Source: Flavobacteriales bacterium
Lineage (GTDB): Bacteria > Bacteroidota > Bacteroidia > Flavobacteriales_F > PHOS-HE28
Assembly: GCA_018057455.1 (NCBI GenBank)
Contig: JAGPDT010000030.1
Location: forward strand, 1 to 35,729
Direction of reading: 5' to 3'
Length of the DNA: 35,729 nt
How positions within the stretch are numbered: the stretch's first letter is position 1; each line of letters starts with the position of its first letter. The position numbers were made by a program, and so were the translations under genes. Below, piece after piece: positions 8,049 to 16,155 of this stretch. The notes under the pieces are model-generated. The model was not told where the DNA came from, searched no databases, and saw only the letters and a list, made by a program, of their open reading frames with translations.

Positions 8049-8495
8049 ATGACCGAACTGATCGCCCCGCCCATGCTTGACACGTCCCCCCTGCACGTCA
8101 TGCTCGTTGATGACGAGGATGACTACCACCTCATTACCCGGATGATGCTGCGCAAGGCCGGGTTCCTGGGCCGCCTCACCGTGTTCATGGACCCCAATGA
8201 GGCCATGGACCATCTCAAGAACGGCCAAGACCGCCCGGACGTGCTGCTGGTGGACATCAACATGCCCGCCACCAACGGGTTCGAGTTCCTCACCGAATGC
8301 CAGCAGCAGGACCTGATCACCTGCGGGTCCACCACGGTGGTGATGTGCTCCAGCAGCAACCGCCCCGTGGACATGGAGCAAGCCAGCCGCACCGGCTGTG
8401 TGCAGGAATACATCGAAAAGCCCCTTACGGCCGAACAATTCAACCGGATCGCCGCCGGCCATTTCCAACGTCTCCACCACCGCGTCAACGCATGA
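8049..8495 (+). CDS. Single-domain response regulator (receiver only)
   Basis: A 148-residue stand-alone receiver protein. Acidic residues D21 and D22 lie in MLVDDEDD, the phospho-acceptor is D69 in VLLVDINMPATNGF, the switch serine is near S101 in VVMCSSS, and the conserved lysine is K124 in IEKP. There is no DNA-binding or enzymatic output domain, so it likely acts by protein contact or as a phosphate relay. The extension between helix 1 and strand 2 resembles Rcp1/CheY-like receivers that partner with kinases. Its stop overlaps the ATG of the next receiver gene (ATGA at 8492-8495), so the pair is translationally coupled. Confidence 0.93.
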   Translation: MTELIAPPMLDTSPLHVMLVDDEDDYHLITRMMLRKAGFLGRLTVFMDPNEAMDHLKNGQDRPDVLLVDINMPATNGFEFLTECQQQDLITCGSTTVVMCSSSNRPVDMEQASRTGCVQEYIEKPLTAEQFNRIAAGHFQRLHHRVNA

Positions 8496-8860
8496 AAAAG
8501 ATCTTGATCATCGAGGATGAGGCCATTATCTCGTTCGGCTACCGCCTACAGCTGGAGCAAATGGGCTTTGAAGTCACCGGCAGCGCCGCCAGCAGTGCCG
8601 AGGCCGAAAAACTCCTGCAGAAGGAACACCCGGACGCCATCATGATGGACGTGTTCCTCAAAGGCGAGAAGACCGGGTTGGACCTGGCGCGGGAGATCCG
8701 CACCAACGACAAGCTGCCCATCGTATTCCTCACGGCCAGCAACAAGCCGGAGATCGTGGAGGGCATCCGCAACCTGGGGGGCTGCTATTATTTGCTGAAG
8801 CCGATCGACCCCGACGGCCTCAACCAGGTGCTCTACCGCATCATGCGCGGCGATGCCTGA
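8492..8860 (+). CDS. Second single-domain response regulator
   Basis: A 122-residue receiver protein, MKKILIIEDEAIISFGYRLQ. Key residues are E8/D9, phospho-acceptor D53 in AIMMDVFLKGEKTG, T81 in VFLTAS and K103 in LLKPID. The DVFLKGEKTGLDLA motif resembles receivers paired with HisKA_2/HWE kinases rather than classical OmpR regulators. No output domain follows. It overlaps the upstream receiver by four bases and the downstream kinase by eight, making a compact three-gene unit. Confidence 0.93.
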   Translation: MKKILIIEDEAIISFGYRLQLEQMGFEVTGSAASSAEAEKLLQKEHPDAIMMDVFLKGEKTGLDLAREIRTNDKLPIVFLTASNKPEIVEGIRNLGGCYYLLKPIDPDGLNQVLYRIMRGDA

Positions 8861-9566
8861 GCAAGCCCGCCGACTGGACCCCGCCGATGCCCACCAGCTG
8901 AACGAGCGGCTGCACCACTTCGCCCATGCCCTGAAGAACCGCATGGGGGCCATCTGGCAAGCCGCTTCCATGCTGCACGACCTGCCCCAGGGGCCGGAAC
9001 GGGGCCAACTGTTGGCCATGGCGGAAAAGAACTACTTCCAAGCGGCCCGCGAACTGGAAACGCTGCTGGACGATCTGGCCGTGCCCCGGGGCATCACCCA
9101 ATTGCAGCTCAGCCAAGTGGACCTGCTCCCCCTGCTGGAGCGCTGCATTGCCCATGTGGGCTTCCGCACCACCGGCAAACAGCAGCAGGTGAACCTGCAG
9201 GCAACAGCCTTGCCGCCGGTGAGCGGCGACCCCGCGGTATTGGAACAACTCATGGAGGCGCTGCTCTCCAACGCCAGCAAATTCTCGCCCAAGGAATCGG
9301 TGATCACCGTGGCGCTGGGCAGGGATGGGCAACACGCCCTCTTGGAAGTGCACGACCAGGGCGCAGGGCTCCATGCGGACGACCTGGGCGACATCTTTAC
9401 GCGTTATGCCATGCTCAGCTCGCGCAGCACCAACGGCGAATCCCAGGCCCGGGGCACCTTGGCGCGGGCCCGGCAGTGGGCCGGCCTCCACGGGGGGTCA
9501 TTGTCCGCGCACAGCGCCGGCCAGGGCCAAGGGTCCACCTTCCGCCTGCGGCTGCCGCTCGCCTAA
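8853..9566 (+). CDS. Soluble sensor-less histidine kinase
   Basis: A 237-residue cytoplasmic histidine kinase made only of a dimerisation/phospho-acceptor helix pair and an ATPase domain. The likely phospho-accepting H25 is in FAHALKNRMGAIW; the N box is LLSNASKFSP (N140), the G1 box DQGAGL (D168) and the G2-like stretch ARGTLARAR near residue 201. There is no input domain or membrane segment, so signal must come from partner proteins, plausibly the two receiver proteins whose genes overlap it. The stop (TAA, 9564-9566) interlocks with the stop of the convergent NYN gene (CTA, 9563-9565). Confidence 0.9.
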   Translation: MPEQARRLDPADAHQLNERLHHFAHALKNRMGAIWQAASMLHDLPQGPERGQLLAMAEKNYFQAARELETLLDDLAVPRGITQLQLSQVDLLPLLERCIAHVGFRTTGKQQQVNLQATALPPVSGDPAVLEQLMEALLSNASKFSPKESVITVALGRDGQHALLEVHDQGAGLHADDLGDIFTRYAMLSSRSTNGESQARGTLARARQWAGLHGGSLSAHSAGQGQGSTFRLRLPLA

Positions 9567-10510
9567 GCGCCTTCCTCCACCACGCGTTGAATATGCTTGG
9601 CCACCCGTTGGCCGCGGCTGTTGAAGGCCACGTTGAACTCGAGCATCACGCCCACCTGCAGGTCGCTGAACTCCACGCCCTCCAAGTCGTCGTGCACGAA
9701 GAACACGTTGTTGTCCGGAAAGCGGATGAAGCCGTATCCATTGTGCAGGCTCATCACCTCCCCGCGGTAGCGTTCCGTATCCGAGAGTTGCATGGTTGGA
9801 ACGGGCATGGGGCGTTCCGGGTCGCTGTCCCGTGGAAGCGTTTCCTTGAGCACGAACATGTCCTGCACCACTTCATCCCCTTCGCGCAGGCCCACCTCCA
9901 CCACCTCGGCCATCTCCAAGGGGTAGCTCACGGCGTTCCACAGGTCGGTGCTGGTCTTGGTGGTCTGCACCTCGCCGGACGCTTCGTCGATGTACTCGAA
10001 ATCCCAGCCCAGCAGCATCGTCTTGCACCCCAGGCCGTGGAGCTTTTTCACCAGGGGCACATGGTCGCCATCGCTGGCGATGAGGGCCACCACATCATAG
10101 CGCTTGTGCATGCACAGCTCGAAGGTCTCCAGGGCCATCAGCACATCGATGCCCTTTTCGCGCTTGCGGCCCATGAGGTCCTTCACCGGCAGGTAGTGCG
10201 TTTGCACGCCGTTGTACATCAGCACATCATCGAACACGCGGTCGTAGTACAGTTGGTTCGCCTTCTCATTGGCGTCCTTCGCGCTGAAGCGCCCGCGGAA
10301 GAAATGGGCGTCGATGATATGGCACAGGCTGGGCGCCGTGCCCTCCCGCTCGGCCACCATGTGCTTGATGAAGTCGTGCACCCCGCCGATGTGCAACCTG
10401 CGGTGGTGCGGGTGCACATAGTTGTAATAATTGCTCACATGGGTGAAGTAGCTGCCGTCATAGAAGATACCGACCTTCAGGGCCGGGTTGCGGGGATGGT
10501 CCGTATGCAT
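9563..10510 (-). CDS. NYN-domain nuclease-like protein with C-terminal cold-shock domain
   Basis: A 315-residue protein. Residues about 10-190 are a NYN/PIN-like (LabA/DUF88-type) domain: acidic positions appear in KVGIFYDGSYF, in KREKGIDVLMALE and in VALIASDGDHVPLV, the usual metal-binding set of RNA-cleaving PIN-like folds. The last 65 or so residues resemble a cold-shock/S1-like nucleic-acid-binding domain: RGEVMSLHNGYGFIRFP, NNVFFVHDDLEGV. The fusion suggests an RNA-targeting nuclease or RNA-binding regulator. The start at 10510 (MHTDHPRNPALKVGIFYDG) is preferred to in-frame codons 33 residues upstream that encode low-complexity sequence. TACTTTTA at 10544-10537 on the minus strand may be its -7 element. 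Confidence 0.88.
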   Translation of the reverse strand: MHTDHPRNPALKVGIFYDGSYFTHVSNYYNYVHPHHRRLHIGGVHDFIKHMVAEREGTAPSLCHIIDAHFFRGRFSAKDANEKANQLYYDRVFDDVLMYNGVQTHYLPVKDLMGRKREKGIDVLMALETFELCMHKRYDVVALIASDGDHVPLVKKLHGLGCKTMLLGWDFEYIDEASGEVQTTKTSTDLWNAVSYPLEMAEVVEVGLREGDEVVQDMFVLKETLPRDSDPERPMPVPTMQLSDTERYRGEVMSLHNGYGFIRFPDNNVFFVHDDLEGVEFSDLQVGVMLEFNVAFNSRGQRVAKHIQRVVEEGA

Positions 10511-10610
10511 GTGGTATAAGGGTTGCAATCTCCGGGTAAAAGTACCGGAGGGCGGCGAAGATGGTGAACAGGCCTCATATTCTTTTGCAAGGGGCTCCCT
10601 GTGCCCCAAT

Positions 10611-10618
10611 TATCTTTC
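10611..10618 (+). promoter_or_regulatory. Possible -7 element TATCTTTC, four bases before ATG
   Basis: TATCTTTC matches TAnnTTTG except for the last base and lies exactly four bases before the ATG at 10623. With the usual -7 geometry the transcript would start at about the A of the ATG, that is, leaderless. Confidence 0.4.
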
Positions 10619-10622
10619 GGCC

Positions 10623-11180
10623 ATGCGCCTCACCGCTCTTTTGTTGCTCCTGGTGGGCCATGTGCCGGCCATGGCGCAACCGGACCTGCTTGCGGCGCCA
10701 CGGCCCTTGGTATTGGTGGAAACCGTGGCCCTGCCGCTGTCCATGGCCCAAGTGGAGCAGGCCGCACGCCAAGCCTGGGCCTGGTCCTTCGGCCTGGAAC
10801 CCGGCGCAACCATCATACAGGCCGGGGAAAACGGCCGGATCGAGGGAACCGCGCGCTTCAACTTCCGCGCCAGCGGCGTAGGCAACCGCTTGCAAACCTT
10901 GGGCGTGATCAACTACCACGTGACCATCCAAGCGGCCAACGGCCAATGCCGGGTGCGGCTCAGCCAGTTCACCCACACGGGCAACCGCAATGCTCCGGGA
11001 GGGGCCATCAACCTGGGCATCATCTATGAAGGTGAGCGGCCCGGTGCACGGATCCCCCAGATCAGCCGCGGCACCGCACAGCGCCTCCACGATGACATGC
11101 GCACACAGGCCTCCACGCATCTGCGATCGGTGATCGGCACGTTCGCCTCCCGCCTGCGCACTGCCGCACAGGACCGGTAA
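10623..11180 (+). CDS. Secreted/periplasmic DUF4468-like protein
   Basis: A 185-residue protein with a clear signal peptide (MRLTALLLLLVGHVPAMA, cleavage before QPD). The mature part resembles DUF4468 (TBP-like fold), a domain common in Bacteroidota secreted proteins: a helix with aromatic residues (QAARQAWAWSFGL), then IEGTARFNF and VINYHVTIQAANGQCRVRLSQFTH. Function is unknown. It is divergent from the NYN gene and followed, 27 bases later, by a membrane histidine kinase that could be co-transcribed. Family assignment is from pattern only. Confidence 0.78.
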   Translation: MRLTALLLLLVGHVPAMAQPDLLAAPRPLVLVETVALPLSMAQVEQAARQAWAWSFGLEPGATIIQAGENGRIEGTARFNFRASGVGNRLQTLGVINYHVTIQAANGQCRVRLSQFTHTGNRNAPGGAINLGIIYEGERPGARIPQISRGTAQRLHDDMRTQASTHLRSVIGTFASRLRTAAQDR

Positions 11181-11207
11181 CACCGCGCCCATTCCCTGCG
11201 TTCAACG

Positions 11208-12536
11208 GTGCCAAAACCCGTCGCCGTGAAAGCTACTCCCTGGTCCATTCTGCCGTGGGCAGCCCTTGTGCTGGCCAGCTCCTTCATCGCGTGGGACGTG
11301 GCCCTGATGTCCCGCACCGCCCGCGTCCAGGCCGCGATCAACACCCAGCTCGCCCAATTGGACGGCCTGGTGCGCATGGGCACCTCCCTGGACCTACTGG
11401 AACAAGCCCATGCCGATGACCGGCAGAAAGGCGGGCGGCATTGGCCGGAACAGCTGGGCGCAACCCGGAGCCTGATCGGGCAGGAATTGGCCCCGGTGCA
11501 AGGCACCGCGCTCTTCGCCAACCTGCACCTGCAACTCGAAAAAAACCTGGTGGCGCTGGATTCCCTGCATCGGCAGTCCGCGCTGTTGAATGACTCCACC
11601 CAAGCCGCGGCCATGGCCGAGGCCGTATTCGGCCTGGTGGTGCGGCGCATGCAGGTGCATGTGGAGGCCAGCGCGCAGCGCATCCGCCAGGAAGGCTTGA
11701 GCGAAGGCACCTTGACCCTGGGGCGGCAATGGGGCGAAGCCCAGTGGCTGCTGGGCCTGGCCAGCTTGTTCGCCCTGGTCTGCGCCGCCCTGGTGGCCTA
11801 TGTGGCCAAATTGCTCCGCGGGGCGCAGGAGCGTACCGCCCTGCTGGCACGCACCGGCCAACAGCTGGAGCACCGCAACAGGGAACTGCGCGAAACCATG
11901 TTGAGCAAGGAGGAAAAGGAAGTCATGCTCAAGGAAATCCACCACCGGGTAAAGAACAACCTGCAGATCGTGCGCAGCCTGATCCGCTTCCAGACCGACA
12001 AGGTGAGCGACCCGCACACCATGGAGCTCTTCAACGAATGCGTGAACCGCGTTGGCGCCATGGCCTTGGTGCATGAGCAGACCTACCTGAGCAAGGACCT
12101 TGCGAACATCGACGTGCGCACCTACCTGAACGCCCTGGTACGCGACCTGATCGCGGCCTACAACATCCGCCTCAAACTGAACATGGACGTGGACATCCAG
12201 GTGAAGACCCTGCCGGTGGACACGCTCACCCCGCTGGGCCTGCTGATCAATGAGGTGGTGAGCAACAGCTTCAAGCATGCCTTCAAGGGCCGTGATCAAG
12301 GCACGATCATCCTGCACCTCAGCGGTACCGAAGGCGGTGGGCTGCTCCTGCGCATCGGCGACGACGGCGTGGGCCTGCCCGACAAGGGCACGTGGGAGAG
12401 GCCGGGCAGCCTGGGCATGGAACTGATCCACACCCTGGCCGGGCAGCTCAATGCCACCGTGAGCATGCGGCCCGAGCCCGGCATGGTCTACGAACTGGTC
12501 TCCCAACCGGAGGTGGAGGTGCGCCGCAGGGCCTGA
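11208..12536 (+). CDS. Membrane sensor histidine kinase, HisKA_2 type
   Basis: A 442-residue inner-membrane kinase. A helix near residues 12-35 and another near 180-202 flank a mostly helical periplasmic sensor region of about 145 residues (four-helix-bundle type by appearance). A cytoplasmic coiled-coil follows (residues about 203-240), then the HisKA_2 phospho-acceptor motif KEIHHRVKNNLQIVRSLI with H245/H246, and an ATPase domain with LLINEVVSNSFKHAF (N box) and GDDGVGLPD (G1). HisKA_2 kinases often signal to stand-alone receivers like those at 8049-8860. The start is a GTG at 11208; no upstream in-frame ATG exists, and a second GTG at 11226 is possible. Confidence 0.92.
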   Translation: MPKPVAVKATPWSILPWAALVLASSFIAWDVALMSRTARVQAAINTQLAQLDGLVRMGTSLDLLEQAHADDRQKGGRHWPEQLGATRSLIGQELAPVQGTALFANLHLQLEKNLVALDSLHRQSALLNDSTQAAAMAEAVFGLVVRRMQVHVEASAQRIRQEGLSEGTLTLGRQWGEAQWLLGLASLFALVCAALVAYVAKLLRGAQERTALLARTGQQLEHRNRELRETMLSKEEKEVMLKEIHHRVKNNLQIVRSLIRFQTDKVSDPHTMELFNECVNRVGAMALVHEQTYLSKDLANIDVRTYLNALVRDLIAAYNIRLKLNMDVDIQVKTLPVDTLTPLGLLINEVVSNSFKHAFKGRDQGTIILHLSGTEGGGLLLRIGDDGVGLPDKGTWERPGSLGMELIHTLAGQLNATVSMRPEPGMVYELVSQPEVEVRRRA

Positions 12537-12639
12537 ACGCAACCCGGTATCAGCCCTTGGCCCGGGCGGTGCGTGCACCCCTCCCTCCCCCGCCAACAAC
12601 CGTTCATGTACGTTTCGCCGGGCACGCGGGCCGGTCCAC

Positions 12640-12647
12640 TACTTTTG
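12640..12647 (+). promoter_or_regulatory. -7 promoter element TACTTTTG
   Basis: TACTTTTG matches TAnnTTTG exactly and lies 21 bases upstream of the ATG at 12669. It supports that ATG over longer in-frame starts and implies a leader of about 17 bases. Confidence 0.6.
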
Positions 12648-12668
12648 GCCCCTTACCTAAAAACCCCC

Positions 12669-14852
12669 ATGAACAAGACCGTGCCGTTGGCCGTAGTGCT
12701 GTTGGCTGCTTGCAACAGCGCCACGGAAACCGATAAGACCGCCATGGAGAAGATCAGTTATCCGGAAACCCGGAAGGACACCACCGTGGTGGACGACTAC
12801 TTCGGCACCAAGGTGGCCGACCCCTACCGCTGGCTGGAGAACGACACCAGCGCCGAAACCGCCCAATGGGTAAAGGCCCAGAACGCCGTGACACAGGACT
12901 ACCTGGCCAAGGTCCCCTTCCGCGGCTCCATCGCCACCCGCTATGAAGAGCTGTTCAACTTCGCCAAGTCCGGCGCACCCACGAAGGTGGGCAACTTGTT
13001 CTTCACCTACAAGAACAGCGGCCTGCAGAACCAGAGCGTGATCTATGTGCGCCAAGGGCTGGACGGCAAGGACACGGTCTTCATAGACCCCAACGCCATC
13101 GACCCGGCGGGCACCACCAGCATCGGCCTGATGGGCGCCAGCAAGGACAACCGCTACATGGCCGTGAGCGTGCAGAAGGCCGGCAGCGACTGGCAGGACA
13201 TCACCCTGTGGGACCTCCAGACCATGAAGCCCCTGGCCGACACCCTGAAGTGGGCCAAGTTCAGTGGCGTGGCCTGGTACAAGAACGGCTTCTTCTACAG
13301 CCGCTACCCCGAACCGGCCAAAGGCACCGAACTCAGCGCGGCCAGCCAGTGGCAAAAGGTGTACTACCACAAGCTGGGCGACAGCCAGGACAAGGACGTA
13401 CTGGTGTGGAAGAACGACACCAACCCCAACCTGTACGTAGGTGCGGGCACCACCGAGGGCGAGGAATTCGCCACGCTGTATGTCAGCACCGGCACCGACG
13501 GGTTCGAGCAATACTTCTTCGACCTGCGCAAAGGCGCCCTGCCCACCCCCACCAGCACGTGGACGCCGTTGCAGCAGGGCTTCGACCACAAGACCAGCAT
13601 CGTGGCCTATGAGCCCAAGGGCGCCAAATTCCTGGTGATGACCGACGTGGACGCCCCGCGCTACCGCTTGGTGGCCGTGGACCCCGCCAAGCCAGCCAAA
13701 GAGAACTGGACCGACGTGATCCCCCAGAAAGACGACCTCCTGGAAGGCGTGAACACCGGCGGCGGGTTCCTTTTCGCCAGCTACCTCAAGGACGCCACCA
13801 CGCGGATCTTCCGCTACAAGGCCGACGGCAGCGGTGAGCAACCGATCCAACTGCCCGGCATCGGCAGCGCAGGTGGTTTCGGCGGGCTGCGCGAAGACAC
13901 CTACTCCTTCTACTCCTTCAGCTCCTTCACCGACCCCGGCAGCATCTTCAAGTACGACTATGCCACCGGCAAGAGCGACCTCTACTTCCGCCCCGAGCTG
14001 AAGTTCAACCCGGACGAGTACGAGACCGAACAGGCCTTTTACAACAGCAAGGACGGCACCAAAGTGCCCCTGTTCATCGTGCACCGGAAAGGGCTGGAAA
14101 AGAACGGCAGGAACCCCGCGCTGCTCTACGCCTACGGCGGGTTCAACGTCAGCCTCTCGCCCAGCTTCAGCACCAGCCGCATGATCCTGCTCGAGCAGGG
14201 CGGCGTGTTCGCCATGGCCAACCTGCGCGGTGGCGGCGAGTACGGGGAAGAGTGGCACAAGGCCGGCATGAAGGCCAACAAACAGAATGTGTTCGACGAC
14301 TTCATCGCCGCGGCCGAATACCTGGTGGCCCAGAAGTGGACCGACAAGGCCCACCTGGCCATTGAAGGCGGCAGCAACGGAGGCCTGCTCATCGGCGCGG
14401 TGATCACCCAGCGGCCGGACCTTTGCGCCGTGGCCTTCCCCGCGGTGGGCGTGTTGGACATGCTCCGCTTCCAGAAGTTCACCGCCGGCTTCGGCTGGGT
14501 GCCCGAATACGGCAGCGCGGACAACAGCAAGGAGGAATTCGACTACCTCCACAAATACTCCCCCTTGCACAACATCAAGCCAGCCAGCTACCCGGCCACC
14601 CTGGTGATGACGGCCGACCACGACGACCGCGTGGTGCCCGCGCACAGCTTCAAGTTCATCAGCACCCTGCAGCCCGCACAGCAAGGCCCCGCCCCGGTGC
14701 TGATCCGCGTGGAGACCAATGCCGGGCACGGCGCAGGCAAGCCCACCAGCATGGTCATTGCGGAACAGGCCGACAAGTGGGCCTTCTTCTTCAAGAACAT
14801 CGGTGTGGTGCCCACCTACCCCACCCCGGGCAGCGTTGCCAAGGCGCAGTAA
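12669..14852 (+). CDS. Prolyl oligopeptidase (S9A) lipoprotein
   Basis: A 727-residue serine peptidase of family S9A that cleaves short peptides after proline. The N-terminus MNKTVPLAVVLLAACNSATE is a lipoprotein signal with Cys15, so the enzyme is probably envelope-anchored. A seven-bladed propeller domain spans roughly residues 75-450 and the alpha/beta-hydrolase domain the rest. The nucleophile is S569 in EGGSNGGLLIGA; the acid lies in TADHDDRVVPAHS and the histidine in NAGHGAGKPTS. The N-terminal family motif DPYRWLEN is present. The length is typical. A strong hairpin terminator follows at 14872-14908. Confidence 0.96.
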   Translation: MNKTVPLAVVLLAACNSATETDKTAMEKISYPETRKDTTVVDDYFGTKVADPYRWLENDTSAETAQWVKAQNAVTQDYLAKVPFRGSIATRYEELFNFAKSGAPTKVGNLFFTYKNSGLQNQSVIYVRQGLDGKDTVFIDPNAIDPAGTTSIGLMGASKDNRYMAVSVQKAGSDWQDITLWDLQTMKPLADTLKWAKFSGVAWYKNGFFYSRYPEPAKGTELSAASQWQKVYYHKLGDSQDKDVLVWKNDTNPNLYVGAGTTEGEEFATLYVSTGTDGFEQYFFDLRKGALPTPTSTWTPLQQGFDHKTSIVAYEPKGAKFLVMTDVDAPRYRLVAVDPAKPAKENWTDVIPQKDDLLEGVNTGGGFLFASYLKDATTRIFRYKADGSGEQPIQLPGIGSAGGFGGLREDTYSFYSFSSFTDPGSIFKYDYATGKSDLYFRPELKFNPDEYETEQAFYNSKDGTKVPLFIVHRKGLEKNGRNPALLYAYGGFNVSLSPSFSTSRMILLEQGGVFAMANLRGGGEYGEEWHKAGMKANKQNVFDDFIAAAEYLVAQKWTDKAHLAIEGGSNGGLLIGAVITQRPDLCAVAFPAVGVLDMLRFQKFTAGFGWVPEYGSADNSKEEFDYLHKYSPLHNIKPASYPATLVMTADHDDRVVPAHSFKFISTLQPAQQGPAPVLIRVETNAGHGAGKPTSMVIAEQADKWAFFFKNIGVVPTYPTPGSVAKAQ

Positions 14853-14871
14853 GCAGCCCAACGGCCATGTG

Positions 14872-14909
14872 CAGCGCCCCGGTGCATCCAGCGCCGGGGC
14901 GCTGTTCTT
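14872..14909 (+). terminator. Intrinsic terminator after the S9 peptidase
   Basis: CAGCGCCCCGG (14872-14882) pairs perfectly with CCGGGGCGCTG (14894-14904) across an 11-base loop, followed by TTCTTTT. It lies 20 bases after the peptidase stop codon. Confidence 0.85.
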
Positions 14910-15069
14910 TTCCTGCATGCCCTCGGCCACGTAAGGGTTGCGCCTCTTCCTTGCCGATGACCCGCTCCCGGGCACCCTGGTGAAGCACGGCAACTCGGAG
15001 GATATGCTGGCCCTTGCCGTGCGGCGCCCTTGCGCATGCCCGCACACCAACGCCGCCGATGGCCACCGC

Positions 15070-15077
15070 TACCTTCG
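15070..15077 (+). promoter_or_regulatory. Possible -7 element TACCTTCG, four bases before ATG
   Basis: TACCTTCG differs from TAnnTTTG at one base and lies exactly four bases before the ATG at 15082, the same spacing as at 10611. It favours the 15082 start and a leaderless message. Confidence 0.42.
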
Positions 15078-15081
15078 CCGC

Positions 15082-16149
15082 ATGCTGAATGACCTGTTGG
15101 TGGTGGAAACGGCCGGTGTGCTGGCCGGCCCGGCGGTGGGCATGTTCTTCGCCGAGCTGGGCGCCCGGGTGGTGAAACTGGAGAACCCGCGCACCGGCGG
15201 TGACGTGACCCGCCAATGGAAACTGCCCTCCGAGGACCCTGCCTCACCGGTCAGCGCCTACTTCAGCAGTGTGAACCATGGCAAGGAACATCGCTTCGTG
15301 GACCTTTCCCTGCCCGACGGCCGCCAGGAATTGGACCTGCTGCTGGCCCGGGCCGATGTGCTCATCAGCAACCACATGGAAAAGGATACCGCCAAGTTCG
15401 GCCTGGAGCGCAAGCGGCTGCGGGCCTTGAACCCGCGGCTGGTGCAGGGCCACCTCCGCGGGTATGCGGGCAACCCGGCACGGCCCGCGTATGATGCGGT
15501 GCTGCAGGCGGAAACGGGCTACATCAGCATGACCGGCGCCGGCGAGGACCAGCTGGCCAAGCTGCCGGTGGCCCTGATCGACATCCTGGCGGCGCACCAG
15601 CTCAAAGAAGGGCTGCTGCTGGCCCTGTTGCAGCGTGGGCGCACCGGGCAAGGCGCCTACGTGGAGGTCTCCTTGGAAGAAGCGGCCCTCACCGGGCTGG
15701 TGAACCAGGCCACCAACTGGCTGATGGCCGGGCACGTGGCCGCACCGCTGGGCACCCTGCACCCCAACATTGCGCCTTACGGGGAGTTGTTCCGCTGCGC
15801 CGATGGGGAGCGGATCATCTTGGCGGTGGGCAGTGATGCGCAATTCGGCAAGCTCTGTGGGGTGCTTGGCCTGCCGGCGCTGCCGGCTGAACCGCGTTTC
15901 GCGACCAATGCGCAACGCGTGGCCCACCGCAAGGCGCTGGCGGCCCTGCTGGCCACGGCCATGGCCCTGCATCCGGCAGCAGGCCTGCTGGGGCAATTGG
16001 AACGTGCCGGGGTGCCGGCAGGCGCTGTCAATCCGATCCACCGGGCTTTGGCTTCACCCACCGCCACCGGCATGGTGCGCGAGCAAACCATCAACGGCCT
16101 GCCCACGGCCCGCATCAGCGGCAACGCCTTCCGGGTCTCACCGTTGTGA
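15082..16149 (+). CDS. CaiB/BaiF family CoA-transferase
   Basis: A 355-residue class III CoA-transferase, moving CoA between carboxylic acids through an aspartyl-CoA intermediate. The N-terminal VVETAGVLAGPAVGMFFAELGARVVKLE is the family hallmark, and the catalytic aspartate is most likely that in PVALIDILAAHQL. GAYVEVSLEEAALTGLVNQ is the usual subunit-interlocking region. The start at 15082 is chosen because it begins directly at the conserved MLNDLLVVETAG; the open frame extends 48 codons upstream but those residues are unlike the family and lie past the preceding terminator. The acyl substrate cannot be read. The gene converges with the PH-like membrane protein gene, six bases apart. Confidence 0.93.
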   Translation: MLNDLLVVETAGVLAGPAVGMFFAELGARVVKLENPRTGGDVTRQWKLPSEDPASPVSAYFSSVNHGKEHRFVDLSLPDGRQELDLLLARADVLISNHMEKDTAKFGLERKRLRALNPRLVQGHLRGYAGNPARPAYDAVLQAETGYISMTGAGEDQLAKLPVALIDILAAHQLKEGLLLALLQRGRTGQGAYVEVSLEEAALTGLVNQATNWLMAGHVAAPLGTLHPNIAPYGELFRCADGERIILAVGSDAQFGKLCGVLGLPALPAEPRFATNAQRVAHRKALAALLATAMALHPAAGLLGQLERAGVPAGAVNPIHRALASPTATGMVREQTINGLPTARISGNAFRVSPL

Positions 16150-16155
16150 CCGGGA

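Noticed and set aside
12657-15050. Long open frame antisense to the S9 peptidase
   Set aside because: It mirrors a well-supported gene; the translation is low-complexity His/Gly/Val-rich sequence typical of antisense frames in high-GC DNA.
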